Below are positions 54,657-62,813 of a DNA stretch of 64,000 nt, one piece after another. The stretch comes from Flavobacteriaceae bacterium UBA3591 (GTDB lineage Bacteria; Bacteroidota; Bacteroidia; Flavobacteriales; Flavobacteriaceae). Under the pieces are notes generated by a model. It had not been told where the DNA came from. It ran no database searches and saw only the letters and a list, made by a program, of their open reading frames with translations. The stretch is from contig DFMO01000015.1 of NCBI GenBank assembly GCA_002375695.1, positions 186,001 through 250,000 of the forward strand, given 5' to 3'. Every line of letters begins with the position of its first letter. The stretch's first letter is position 1. The position numbers were made by a program, and so were the translations under genes.

Positions 54657-55328
54657 ATGAAAAAAATTAAACTACTAACGGTTTGCATTTTTCTATTCTC
54701 TCTTTATGGCGCCTGCAAACCAGCAAACGAAAAAAATAAAGAAGAAGAATCCATTACGCAAAAAGAACTTACTCCCGTACAAACTAAAACTGAAAATGGC
54801 CTTAAAAAAGCGTATTTTGCGAGCGGTTGCTTTTGGTGTGTAGAAGCTATTTATGAAAGTGTAAAAGGAGTGGAAGAAGCAATTTCTGGCTATAGCGGCG
54901 GAAAAACTAAAAATCCAACCTACGAAAACCATGCAGACCACGCCGAAGCAGTAGCAGTAATTTACAATCCCGAAATAATAAATTTTAGTGAATTAGTTGA
55001 CGTGTATTTTGCCTCGCAAAACATAACTCAGATAAACGGCCAAGGACCCGATATTGGCAGGTCCTATCGCTCCATTATTTTTTACCAAAATGAAAAAGAA
55101 AAGCAAATAATTGAAAATAAAATTGCCGCCTTAAATAAATCTTTAAATAGTGGTACCGTAGCGGCACAGGTTATGCCATTTCAAAAATTTTGGCAAGCCG
55201 AAGCATACCATCAAAATTACGAGCAAAACAATCCCGATAATCCGTACATACAGAATGTTTCTATTCCGCGAATAAATAGATTTAAAAATAAAATGCCCGA
55301 ATTACTAAAATCAAAGACCGATCACTAA
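54657..55328 (+). CDS. msrA: Peptide-methionine (S)-S-oxide reductase, lipoprotein form
   Basis: Repairs oxidised methionine. 223 residues. Lipobox SLYGAC with Cys20 and a charged linker mean it is anchored outside the cytosol. Catalytic Cys58 in ASGCFWCVEAIYE; the family YSGGKTKNPTYENH and HAEAVAVIYNP follow. msrB is not in the window. Confidence 0.92.
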   Translation: MKKIKLLTVCIFLFSLYGACKPANEKNKEEESITQKELTPVQTKTENGLKKAYFASGCFWCVEAIYESVKGVEEAISGYSGGKTKNPTYENHADHAEAVAVIYNPEIINFSELVDVYFASQNITQINGQGPDIGRSYRSIIFYQNEKEKQIIENKIAALNKSLNSGTVAAQVMPFQKFWQAEAYHQNYEQNNPDNPYIQNVSIPRINRFKNKMPELLKSKTDH

Positions 55329-55471
55329 ATAAACATCTTTAAAAACCTTAAAGTGAAATCATTAATAATTTTAGCTAATATTTACATTTTTAGTTAAACA
55401 TCGGTTAAATAAATACATATCTCCTAACTTTTGTTGTAGATTTAATTACTAACTCAAAAACAACATATATC

Positions 55472-55630
55472 ATGGGCGACATTATTTGGCTTATCGTAGT
55501 GCTCCTAATAATAGGCTGGCTTGTAGGTTTCTTCGGGTTTGGAGAAGCTGTAGGAAGCTTAATTCACATTCTACTAGTCTTAGCCATTATTGGCATTTTG
55601 TATCGTTTAGCAACTGGCAGAAGACCGTAA
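55472..55630 (+). CDS. Lmo0937-like tiny membrane protein
   Basis: 52 residues, two hydrophobic segments: IIWLIVVLLIIGWLVGFFGF then IHILLVLAIIGILYRLATG. This matches the lmo0937/DUF5670-type small membrane proteins. ATG 55472. Function unknown; relatives are sometimes stress-linked. Next gene 34 bases on. Confidence 0.7.
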   Translation: MGDIIWLIVVLLIIGWLVGFFGFGEAVGSLIHILLVLAIIGILYRLATGRRP

Positions 55631-55664
55631 AAATTTTTATTAACCATTAACCAACAAACTAATT

Positions 55665-55796
55665 ATGAAAAAAGTATTTCTCATTTTATTTTGTGCAGGA
55701 TTGTTAAGCACCAGCTTTGTAAGCTGCCGTGAAAACAAAACAGTTGGTGACGAAATTGAAGACGTTGCCGACGATGTAGAAGATGCAGTAGATTAA
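55665..55796 (+). CDS. Tiny acidic lipoprotein
   Basis: 43 residues: MKKVFLILFCAGLLSTSFVS then Cys21 of a lipobox. The mature part (CRENKTVGDEIEDVADDVED, then AVD) is an acidic amphipathic heptad. It looks like the entericidin-type size class, but no homology is claimed. Strong terminator follows. Confidence 0.62.
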   Translation: MKKVFLILFCAGLLSTSFVSCRENKTVGDEIEDVADDVEDAVD

Positions 55797-55819
55797 TCAA
55801 TCTAAAAAGCAATTAATTT

Positions 55820-55852
55820 AAAAAGCCCTTTTCAAGTTGAAAAGGGCTTTTT
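55820..55852. terminator. Terminator, possibly bidirectional
   Basis: AAAAAGCCCTTTTCAA and TTGAAAAGGGCTTTTT form a nearly perfect stem at 55820-55852. It lies between the tiny lipoprotein and the converging GNAT gene. Confidence 0.85.
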
Positions 55853-55859
55853 AATATTA

Positions 55860-56132
55860 TTATTTGGCTAAAATTGATTCCCATTCAGGATGTCTTTCAA
55901 TGTATTTTTCTATAAACGGACAAACAGGATTTACCTTTAACCCTCTTTGTTCAATCTGCAATAAAACTTTTTCGGTCATCTCACTCGCTACCCCCTGCCC
56001 CTCAAGTTCCTTTGGCACTTCAGTATGATTTAAAGATATAATATCGGGCTGTACCGAATATTCAATAACAGCCGTAGAACCGTCAACTTCGGCTTCAAAC
56101 TGATGTTTTTGTTTATTATCGATTACACGCAT
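55860..56132 (-). CDS. YjdJ-like GNAT N-acetyltransferase
   Basis: 90 residues, the short GNAT subfamily: HTEVPKELEGQGVASEMTEK is the acetyl-CoA site, and VNPVCPFIEKYIERHPEW is the usual closing. Substrate unknown. Divergent from the next lipoprotein gene. Confidence 0.88.
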   Translation of the reverse strand: MRVIDNKQKHQFEAEVDGSTAVIEYSVQPDIISLNHTEVPKELEGQGVASEMTEKVLLQIEQRGLKVNPVCPFIEKYIERHPEWESILAK

Positions 56133-56223
56133 TAGAAAAGTAGTTTTGGTTTATAAAGAATAAAAATACAAAAAATTTGAAAGCCAAAAGTATTCCTTAC
56201 ATTTACATCAAACATTTATTCAA

Positions 56224-56940
56224 ATGAAATTTTTATACACTTTTCTGTTTTTCATTTTTGCTTTTACAAGTTGTAAAAACAAAGATGAAAAACCTTTAAA
56301 AAACACAAATACTACTGAAATATCTTACCAAAAGGACTCAATAGAAAATTTAGCAATTCAAAATAAAATTGCAAACGCTTACGGTTATCAAAATTGGGAT
56401 AATGTCTCTGAAATTTCATTTACATTCAACGTTGAAAAAGGCGGCAAACACCATAAACGTGCTTGGCAATGGCGGCCAAAAACCAGTGAAGTAGCAATGA
56501 TTTCAGCTCAGGACACTATTAATTATAATCGGTTAAAAGTCGATAGTTTAACACTAAAAACAGACGCCGCATTTATTAACGACAAATATTGGTTGCTTAC
56601 GCCGTTTCAATTAATTTGGGATAAAAATTTAAAATTCTCCACAGTAACAAATGTTGTAGCGCCAATTTCAAAAGACACATTAAATAAACTAACAGTTTTA
56701 TACCCCAACGAAGGCGGGTACACCCCAGGCGATGCCTACGATTTCTTTTATGATGAAAATTATATAATTAAAGAGTGGAATTACCGAAAAGCAAACACCG
56801 CAACACCTTCGCTTACCACAACTTGGGAACAAAACAAAACGTTTAACGGACTGTCTATAGCAACCGTGTATAAAGATAGTGCCGAAACTTTTAAACTGTA
56901 TTTTACCAATATTTCTGTAATTACAGAAACCAAAAATTAA
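56224..56940 (+). CDS. Lipoprotein of unknown function
   Basis: 238 residues. Lipobox FAFTSC with Cys17, then a beta-rich body with ANAYGYQNWDNVSEISFTFN and a GGKHHKRAWQWRPKT motif. It resembles flavobacterial lipoproteins of no known role. The kynurenine genes start 51 bases later on the same strand, but a promoter sits between. Confidence 0.7.
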   Translation: MKFLYTFLFFIFAFTSCKNKDEKPLKNTNTTEISYQKDSIENLAIQNKIANAYGYQNWDNVSEISFTFNVEKGGKHHKRAWQWRPKTSEVAMISAQDTINYNRLKVDSLTLKTDAAFINDKYWLLTPFQLIWDKNLKFSTVTNVVAPISKDTLNKLTVLYPNEGGYTPGDAYDFFYDENYIIKEWNYRKANTATPSLTTTWEQNKTFNGLSIATVYKDSAETFKLYFTNISVITETKN

Positions 56941-56954
56941 AAAATTATTATTCC

Positions 56955-56962
56955 TATTTTTG
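56955..56962 (+). promoter_or_regulatory. -7 box of the kynurenine cluster
   Basis: TATTTTTG, exact TAnnTTTG match 29 bases before the kynU ATG. No clear -33. Confidence 0.52.
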
Positions 56963-56991
56963 TGGAAGTTGATAAAACCTAACCCGTTAAA

Positions 56992-58254
56992 ATGTTCCAA
57001 AATTCCTTAGAATACGCCAAAAAACAAGACGCCGAAGATACTTTAGCTTCTTTTAAAGATAAATTTCGAATTCCAAAAAATGACGCCAACGAACCGTTAA
57101 TATATCTCTGCGGGAATTCTTTAGGCTTACAACCCAAAATAACTTCAGAATACATTAATGAAGAATTAGAAGATTGGGCAAATTTGGGTGTTGAGGGTCA
57201 TGTTCAAGGCAAACACCCTTGGCTGCCGTACCACGAATTTTTAACCGAAAATATGGCGACTATCGTGGGCGCAAAACCATCGGAAGTTGTGGTAATGAAC
57301 ACCCTTACAACAAACTTACACTTAATGATGGTTTCATTTTACCAACCTACAAAAACCAAATATAAAATTGTAGTTGAAAGCGACGCTTTCCCCAGCGATA
57401 AGTACGCAGTTGAAAGTCAGTTAAAGTTCCACGGAATTGATCCAAAAGATGGACTCATCCTTTGGAAACCTCGTCCGGGCGAAGAACTTTGCCGCATTGA
57501 AGATTTAGAAAAAATTATGCAGTCTCATGGCAACGAGATTGCATTGCTTATGATTGGAAGCACCAATTATTATACGGGGCAGTCATTCCCTCTTAAAAAA
57601 ATTACCGAACTAGGCCACAGCTATGATTGCTTAGTTGGATTTGATTTGGCGCATGGAGCGGGCAATATACAACCCAATTTACACGACACTGGAGCCGATT
57701 TTGCCGTTTGGTGCACGTATAAATATTTAAATGGTGGCCCCGGGAGTTTAGGCGGCTGTTTTGTTCATGAACGCCATGCCCATAATAAAAAACTTAACCG
57801 GTTTGCAGGATGGTGGGGCCACAATAAACAAACGCGCTTTAATATGCGTCATGAATTTGATGCGCTACCCGGCGCCGAAGGTTGGCAATTAAGCAACCCC
57901 CCAATATTATCGATGGCCGCAATCCGCGCCTCCCTCGATACTTTTGCCGAAGCAGGATTTAATAATCTGCGAAAAAAATCTGAAAAACTTACGGGGTATT
58001 TGGAGTATTTGATAGATGATATGAAAAATGACGCTATTAAAATTATCACCCCAAGAAACGCTGAAGAACGCGGATGTCAACTATCAATTCAGGTAAAAAA
58101 TGCAGATAAAAGTTTGCATACTAAACTTACAACGGCGGGTGTAATTAGCGATTGGCGCGAGCCCGATGTTATTAGAATTGCCCCAACCCCACTGTACAAC
58201 AGTTTTGAAGATGTGTATAAATTTTCAGAAATACTAAAAAACATTTTAGAATAG
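56992..58254 (+). CDS. kynU: Kynureninase
   Basis: PLP enzyme cleaving (3-hydroxy)kynurenine to (3-hydroxy)anthranilate plus alanine. 420 residues. GLQPKITSEYINEELEDW and the Schiff-base Lys244 in VWCTYKYLNGGPGS; FDLAHGAGNIQPNLHD supplies the PLP Asp. First gene of the cluster; kmo follows 104 bases on. With kmo present, 3-hydroxykynurenine is the likely physiological substrate. Confidence 0.95.
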   Translation: MFQNSLEYAKKQDAEDTLASFKDKFRIPKNDANEPLIYLCGNSLGLQPKITSEYINEELEDWANLGVEGHVQGKHPWLPYHEFLTENMATIVGAKPSEVVVMNTLTTNLHLMMVSFYQPTKTKYKIVVESDAFPSDKYAVESQLKFHGIDPKDGLILWKPRPGEELCRIEDLEKIMQSHGNEIALLMIGSTNYYTGQSFPLKKITELGHSYDCLVGFDLAHGAGNIQPNLHDTGADFAVWCTYKYLNGGPGSLGGCFVHERHAHNKKLNRFAGWWGHNKQTRFNMRHEFDALPGAEGWQLSNPPILSMAAIRASLDTFAEAGFNNLRKKSEKLTGYLEYLIDDMKNDAIKIITPRNAEERGCQLSIQVKNADKSLHTKLTTAGVISDWREPDVIRIAPTPLYNSFEDVYKFSEILKNILE

Positions 58255-58358
58255 TCTATTTGACAATTCTACTATTTAAGTCAAAAATTTGGAGGTTTTT
58301 ACACGAAAATTACTCTTAAATCTCCTTCAAGTTTTTAAATAAATAACTACAATAAAGA

Positions 58359-59774
58359 ATGAAAAATATACTAGTAATTGGTGCCGGTCTATGCGGGAGT
58401 CTTCTCGCACTTCGCTTAGCGCAACACGGCTTTAATATTACCCTCGTTGAAAAACGACCCGATTTGCGAAAAGTAACCTTGGACGCCGGAAGATCTATAA
58501 ATTTAGCACTTAGCGATCGCGGCTTGCGAGGGTTGCGCTTAGCAGGGGTTGAAGAAGCTGCAAAGGAGCTATTAATCCCGATGACAGGTCGCATGATTCA
58601 CGAAAAATCGGGCAAAACATTTTTAAGTCCGTATAGTGGTAGAGAAAACGAATATATCAATTCTGTTTCGCGCCCAGGGTTAAATAAGCTTTTATTAAAT
58701 GAAGCCGAAAAAATGCCAAACCTAAAAATTATATTCAATCAAACCTGTAAGAATATAGACTTTGAAACCCCTTCGGCAACTTTTGAAGATTTTGAAACTG
58801 GCGCAAAAACTACCTATTCGGCCGATGTAATTTTCGGAACCGATGGCGCAGGCTCTGCGGTGAGAACAAATATGATTAACGATAAAGATTTTCTTCTTAA
58901 TATTTCACAACAATGGCTTAGCCATGGATATAAAGAACTTGAAATTCCCGCAGCAGAAAACAATGGGTATCGCACTTATAAAAATGCGCTTCATATTTGG
59001 CCGCGCGGCGAAGATATGCTTATTGCACTACCAAACTTGGACGGCAGCTTTACAGTAACCTTATTTTTACCCTATAAAAATAGCGACTATTGCTTCGAAA
59101 ATCTTACTACTCCACAAAAAGTAGCGGAATATTTTCAAAAAGAATTTCCCGACGTTTTAGAGCTAATTCCTAATTTAACCGAAGAGTTTTTTAACAACCC
59201 AGTTGGCGCAATGGGGACCGTAAAATGTGACCCTTGGCACCGTTTCGGTAAAATATTATTAATGGGCGATGCCGCCCACGCAATGGTCCCTTTTTACGGA
59301 CAAGGGATGAATGCCAGTTTTGAAGACGTAGCGGTTTTTGACCAAATTTTAAATAATCATAAAAAAGATTTGCTTGCGGGAAAAACTACTTGGGAAACTA
59401 TCTTTAACGATTACGAAAACGTTCGGAAAAAAGACGCCGATGCAATTGGCGAGCTAGCTGTAGATAATTTTGACGAGATGAAAGCGCATACGGGGATGGA
59501 GCTATTTCAGAAAAAAAGAAAACTTGAAACCGCTTTTGAAACCGAATTTCCTTCAGAGTATTTCAGCAAATATTCTTTAGTTACCTTTAACGAATCAATT
59601 CCGTATTCCGAAGCTAAAAAACGCGGAAGAGCGCAGGATAAAGCTATTTTAGGACTGTTACACGATGAAAAATTACCCGAGGCGATGCCGTTAAAAGAAA
59701 AGCTAACTAAGGTACAAGAACAAACAGAAATAATTCTAAACGCCGAAAATAAGGCCGATTATTTAAAATATTAA
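58359..59774 (+). CDS. kmo: Kynurenine 3-monooxygenase
   Basis: FAD- and NADPH-dependent hydroxylation of kynurenine to 3-hydroxykynurenine. 471 residues. FAD Rossmann GAGLCGSLLALRLAQ at 8-22, RSINLALSDRGLRGL (DG motif region), and GDAAHAMVPFYGQGMNASFE. The C-terminal hydrophobic tail of eukaryotic KMO is absent. Confidence 0.95.
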   Translation: MKNILVIGAGLCGSLLALRLAQHGFNITLVEKRPDLRKVTLDAGRSINLALSDRGLRGLRLAGVEEAAKELLIPMTGRMIHEKSGKTFLSPYSGRENEYINSVSRPGLNKLLLNEAEKMPNLKIIFNQTCKNIDFETPSATFEDFETGAKTTYSADVIFGTDGAGSAVRTNMINDKDFLLNISQQWLSHGYKELEIPAAENNGYRTYKNALHIWPRGEDMLIALPNLDGSFTVTLFLPYKNSDYCFENLTTPQKVAEYFQKEFPDVLELIPNLTEEFFNNPVGAMGTVKCDPWHRFGKILLMGDAAHAMVPFYGQGMNASFEDVAVFDQILNNHKKDLLAGKTTWETIFNDYENVRKKDADAIGELAVDNFDEMKAHTGMELFQKKRKLETAFETEFPSEYFSKYSLVTFNESIPYSEAKKRGRAQDKAILGLLHDEKLPEAMPLKEKLTKVQEQTEIILNAENKADYLKY

Positions 59775-59782
59775 AACAGTTA

Positions 59783-59835
59783 TTCTGAAAGATTTACGTT
59801 ATAAATCCTTTCAGAAAAACCAAAAAAAAAAAAAA
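59783..59835 (+). repeat. Hairpin plus A14 tract between kmo and ridA
   Basis: A stem of about 14 bp with one bulge (59783-59796 with 59802-59816) is followed by 14 consecutive A at 59822-59835, 13 bases before the ridA ATG. The hairpin lacks a T run on the plus strand, so it is not a terminator there. It may stabilise mRNA or tune ridA translation. Confidence 0.6.
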
Positions 59836-59848
59836 ATAAAAACATATT

Positions 59849-60301
59849 ATGAGCAAAGAGGAAAAAAATTCTACGCTTAGAGGAAATTTAGTAGATGGAA
59901 AAGCGACGCCACGGGGTGCATACCCGCATATTAAGCGGGCGGGCGATTTTTTATTTGTAAGCGGTACAAGTTCGCGCTTGCCCGACAACAGCTTTGCAGG
60001 GGTTAAAAAAATTGACGAAATGGGCACCATGTATTTCGATATTAAAGAACAAACGCGCGCTGTATTAGAAAACATAAAAGACTACCTAGCCACCGAAGGA
60101 GCAACTATGGCCGATGTGGTTGATGTTACCACATTTTTGGTCAATATGAACGACTTTGCTGGCTACAATCAAGTTTATGCCGAATTTTTTGATAAAGAAA
60201 CAGGACCCGCTCGTACAACCGTAGCGGTACATCAATTACCGCATCCGCATTTGGTTGTTGAAATTAAAGCGTTGGCCTATTTTCCTATTAAAGACAAATA
60301 A
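59849..60301 (+). CDS. RidA family deaminase, probable 2-aminomuconate deaminase
   Basis: 150 residues with RidA folding marks: GAYPHIKRAGDFLFVSGTSS, QTRAVLENIKDYLAT, and ARTTVAVHQLPHPHLVVEIKA (conserved Arg at the active site). In known 2-aminomuconate pathways a RidA-like enzyme (NbaF/AmnD) deaminates 2-aminomuconate. Its place between kmo and the aldehyde dehydrogenase makes that likely, but generic imine deaminase activity is also possible. Confidence 0.83.
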   Translation: MSKEEKNSTLRGNLVDGKATPRGAYPHIKRAGDFLFVSGTSSRLPDNSFAGVKKIDEMGTMYFDIKEQTRAVLENIKDYLATEGATMADVVDVTTFLVNMNDFAGYNQVYAEFFDKETGPARTTVAVHQLPHPHLVVEIKALAYFPIKDK

Positions 60302-60334
60302 CAGCTTTAACCAAGAATTTTAAAAATATTTGAA

Positions 60335-61777
60335 TTGAAAATTCTAAACTACATAAACGGCGAATACGTTGAACCTCTTTCAGATAATTGGTTGGAGAAT
60401 TACAATCCATCCACCGGTGAAGTGTATGCCAAGATTGCAAATTCTAATGCCGAAGATGTTGAAAACGCTTACAAAGCCGCAAAAGAAGCATTCCCAGAAT
60501 GGAGCAATTCTACCCTTGAAAAACGCAGCCGAATTCTTATAAAAATTGCAGATTTAATTGAAGAGCAATTGGTAGATTTAGCCCAAGCAGAAGCCAAAGA
60601 CAACGGAAAACCTTTAAGTTTGGCACTATCGGTAGATATTCCAAGGGCGTCAGCAAATTTTCGGTTTTTCGCAAATGCCATCACTCAATTTTCAAGTGAA
60701 GCACATGAAAGCACCGGTTTAAACACTATGAATTTTACCCTAAGGCAGCCGCTGGGGGTTGTAGGTTGCATCTCGCCTTGGAATTTGCCGTTGTATTTAT
60801 TTACTTGGAAAATTGCACCCGCTATTGCGGCAGGGAACACCGTTGTAGCAAAACCCAGTGAAGTAACACCATTAACGGCTTTTCTTTTGGGTGAAATTTG
60901 CACGAAAGCTGGTTTGCCGAAAGGTGTTTTAAATATTGTTCATGGCACGGGACCTACGGCTGGGCAAGCAATTGTGGAACATAAACACATAAAAGCAATT
61001 TCGTTTACGGGGGGTACAAAAACTGGCGAACACATTGCTCGTAGTGCAGCTCCAATGTTTAAGAAGCTTTCGTTAGAGCTTGGCGGAAAAAACCCAAACC
61101 TCATCTTTGCCGATTGCGACTACAATAAAATGCTAGAGACAACGGTGCGCTCTTCATTTGCAAACCAAGGTCAGATTTGTCTTTGCGGTAGCCGAATTTT
61201 TGTAGAAAAATCGATTTTCGAAAAATTTAAAACAGACTTTGTTGAAAAGGTTAAACAACTAAAAGTAGGCAATCCTTTTGATGCCGATACAAATGTAGGT
61301 GCTTTAGTTTCTAAATCGCATTTAGAAAAGGTAGCATCTTATATTGAAATTGCTAAAAAAGAAGGCGGAAAAATACTGTACGGCGGAAATAAAGTTACCG
61401 TTAAAGGCTTTGAAAACGGTTACTATTTAGAACCCACAGTTATTGAAGTTTTTGATGATAAATGCCGCGTAAACCAAGAGGAAATTTTTGGCCCTGTGGT
61501 TACAATTATGCCTTTTAAAACTGAAGAAGAGGTTTTAAACATGGCCAATTCGGTTAAATACGGTTTGTCTGCAACAATTTGGACCACCAATATAAACCGC
61601 ACGATGCGTATTTCAAAAGAAATTGAAGCAGGAATCGTTTGGGTTAATACGTGGCTCAACCGCGATTTACGCACCCCATTTGGCGGTGTAAAAGACAGCG
61701 GTGTGGGTCGTGAGGGTGGCTTTGACGCCCTACGCTTTTTTACTGAAGCTAAAAATGTATGTATTAAATACGAATAA
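60335..61777 (+). CDS. Aldehyde dehydrogenase, probable 2-aminomuconate-6-semialdehyde dehydrogenase
   Basis: 480 residues. SPWNLPLYLFTWKIAPAIAA (NAD), Glu248 in LELGGKNPNL, catalytic Cys282 in NQGQICLCGS. Start at TTG 60335. The short 480-residue form and NVCIKYE end match NbaE/AMSDH and hydroxymuconic semialdehyde dehydrogenases. The neighbouring decarboxylase would supply 2-aminomuconate semialdehyde. Confidence 0.87.
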   Translation: MKILNYINGEYVEPLSDNWLENYNPSTGEVYAKIANSNAEDVENAYKAAKEAFPEWSNSTLEKRSRILIKIADLIEEQLVDLAQAEAKDNGKPLSLALSVDIPRASANFRFFANAITQFSSEAHESTGLNTMNFTLRQPLGVVGCISPWNLPLYLFTWKIAPAIAAGNTVVAKPSEVTPLTAFLLGEICTKAGLPKGVLNIVHGTGPTAGQAIVEHKHIKAISFTGGTKTGEHIARSAAPMFKKLSLELGGKNPNLIFADCDYNKMLETTVRSSFANQGQICLCGSRIFVEKSIFEKFKTDFVEKVKQLKVGNPFDADTNVGALVSKSHLEKVASYIEIAKKEGGKILYGGNKVTVKGFENGYYLEPTVIEVFDDKCRVNQEEIFGPVVTIMPFKTEEEVLNMANSVKYGLSATIWTTNINRTMRISKEIEAGIVWVNTWLNRDLRTPFGGVKDSGVGREGGFDALRFFTEAKNVCIKYE

Positions 61778-61801
61778 ACTTAAAATCGAGTACAGTAAAA
61801 C

Positions 61802-61876
61802 AGGTCCCCCCGAGCGCAGTCGAGGGGTTACAAAAGAATAAAATGCTTAAAATTGGTCTCGACTGCGCTCGACCTG
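61802..61876. repeat. Inverted repeat (REP-like) between the ALDH and SDR genes
   Basis: CGAGCGCAGTCGAG (61811-61824) and CTCGACTGCGCTCG (61858-61871) are exact reverse complements. CAGGTC before the left arm and GACCTG after the right arm extend the stem with a bulge. The same type of GC-rich word recurs between genes in Flavobacteriaceae, so a dispersed REP-like repeat is likely. Confidence 0.75.
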
Positions 61877-61886
61877 ACAAGAAATT

Positions 61887-62672
61887 ATGAATTTAGATTT
61901 AACAAATAAAAATGCCTTGGTTTGCGGAAGCACCGCAGGAATAGGAAAAGCAACAGCCATACAACTGGCAAAACTTGGGGCAACCATTACACTGGTGGCA
62001 CGCGATCAAGAAAAATTAAAAGAAACCTTAATTGAACTGTCTCACGATAAAGGTCAAAAACACAACTATTTTGTGGCAGATTTTACAAATCCGCAGCAGT
62101 TAAAAGACAAAGTAGAAGTTGCCGTTTCAAATAAAATATTTCATATTCTGGTTAATAATACTGGGGGACCCAAGGGTGGCCCCATATTTTCGGCAAGCCC
62201 CGATGAGTTTGAAAAAGCTTTTTCAATGCATTTAATTTGCAACCAAATATTGGCGCAAGCCGTAGTACCGGGGATGAAAGAAGCAGATTACGGCCGCATT
62301 ATTAATATTATTTCTACTTCGGTAAAACAACCTATAGACGGTTTGGGAGTGAGTAATACGGTACGTGGTGCAGTGGCCAATTGGAGTAAAACTTTGGCAA
62401 ATGAATTAGGACAGTTTGGTATAACTGTCAACAATGTGTTACCCGGTTTTACAGCTACCGATAGATTGGAAGATATTGTAAGTAATGCAGCCAAACGTAC
62501 TGGAAAATCTGAAAAAGAAGCCAGCGAATTTATGAAAGGCCTTGTACCGGCACGACGTTTTGCTCAGCCTGGTGAAATTGCAAATGCGGTGGCATTTTTA
62601 TCGAGCGAAGCAGCCAGCTATATAAACGGAATTACCCTGCCAGTGGATGGCGGACGAACAAAATCATTATAG
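61887..62672 (+). CDS. Atypical SDR family protein lacking the Tyr-Lys pair
   Basis: 261 residues with a Rossmann core: CGSTAGIGKATAI (TGxxxGIG type), LVNNTGGPKGG and IINIISTS (Ser143). At the place of YxxxK the sequence reads Ser156-Asn-Thr-Val-Arg160 (GLGVSNTVRGAVANW), so the catalytic Tyr and Lys are absent. This matches the SNxxR subgroup of BKR-like SDRs. It lies inside the kynurenine cluster; role there unknown. NAD(P) binding is likely, classical oxidoreductase chemistry is not certain. Confidence 0.85.
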   Translation: MNLDLTNKNALVCGSTAGIGKATAIQLAKLGATITLVARDQEKLKETLIELSHDKGQKHNYFVADFTNPQQLKDKVEVAVSNKIFHILVNNTGGPKGGPIFSASPDEFEKAFSMHLICNQILAQAVVPGMKEADYGRIINIISTSVKQPIDGLGVSNTVRGAVANWSKTLANELGQFGITVNNVLPGFTATDRLEDIVSNAAKRTGKSEKEASEFMKGLVPARRFAQPGEIANAVAFLSSEAASYINGITLPVDGGRTKSL

Positions 62673-62790
62673 CATCTTTTACAACTCGACAACCTGCTAA
62701 AATTGCGTAAAGCGAGTTATTTTAATCTTTTAGAGTTAAATTATAGAAGTTGTAACTTTAGACAAATATTTTGAATTAATAAAACCATTT

Positions 62791-62804
62791 CCCGCGTTGG
62801 CGGG
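62791..62804. repeat. CCCGC-GTTG-GCGGG hairpin close to the ACMSD-like start
   Basis: A 5-bp GC stem, 9 bases before ATG 62814. It is too short for a terminator and resembles flavobacterial intergenic GC hairpin repeats. It could limit access to the start codon. Confidence 0.6.
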
Positions 62805-62813
62805 GGTATAGAT

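Noticed and set aside
59783..59816. Terminator between kmo and ridA
   Set aside because: The stem is followed by AACC then A14 on the plus strand, not by T, so it cannot act as an intrinsic terminator there.
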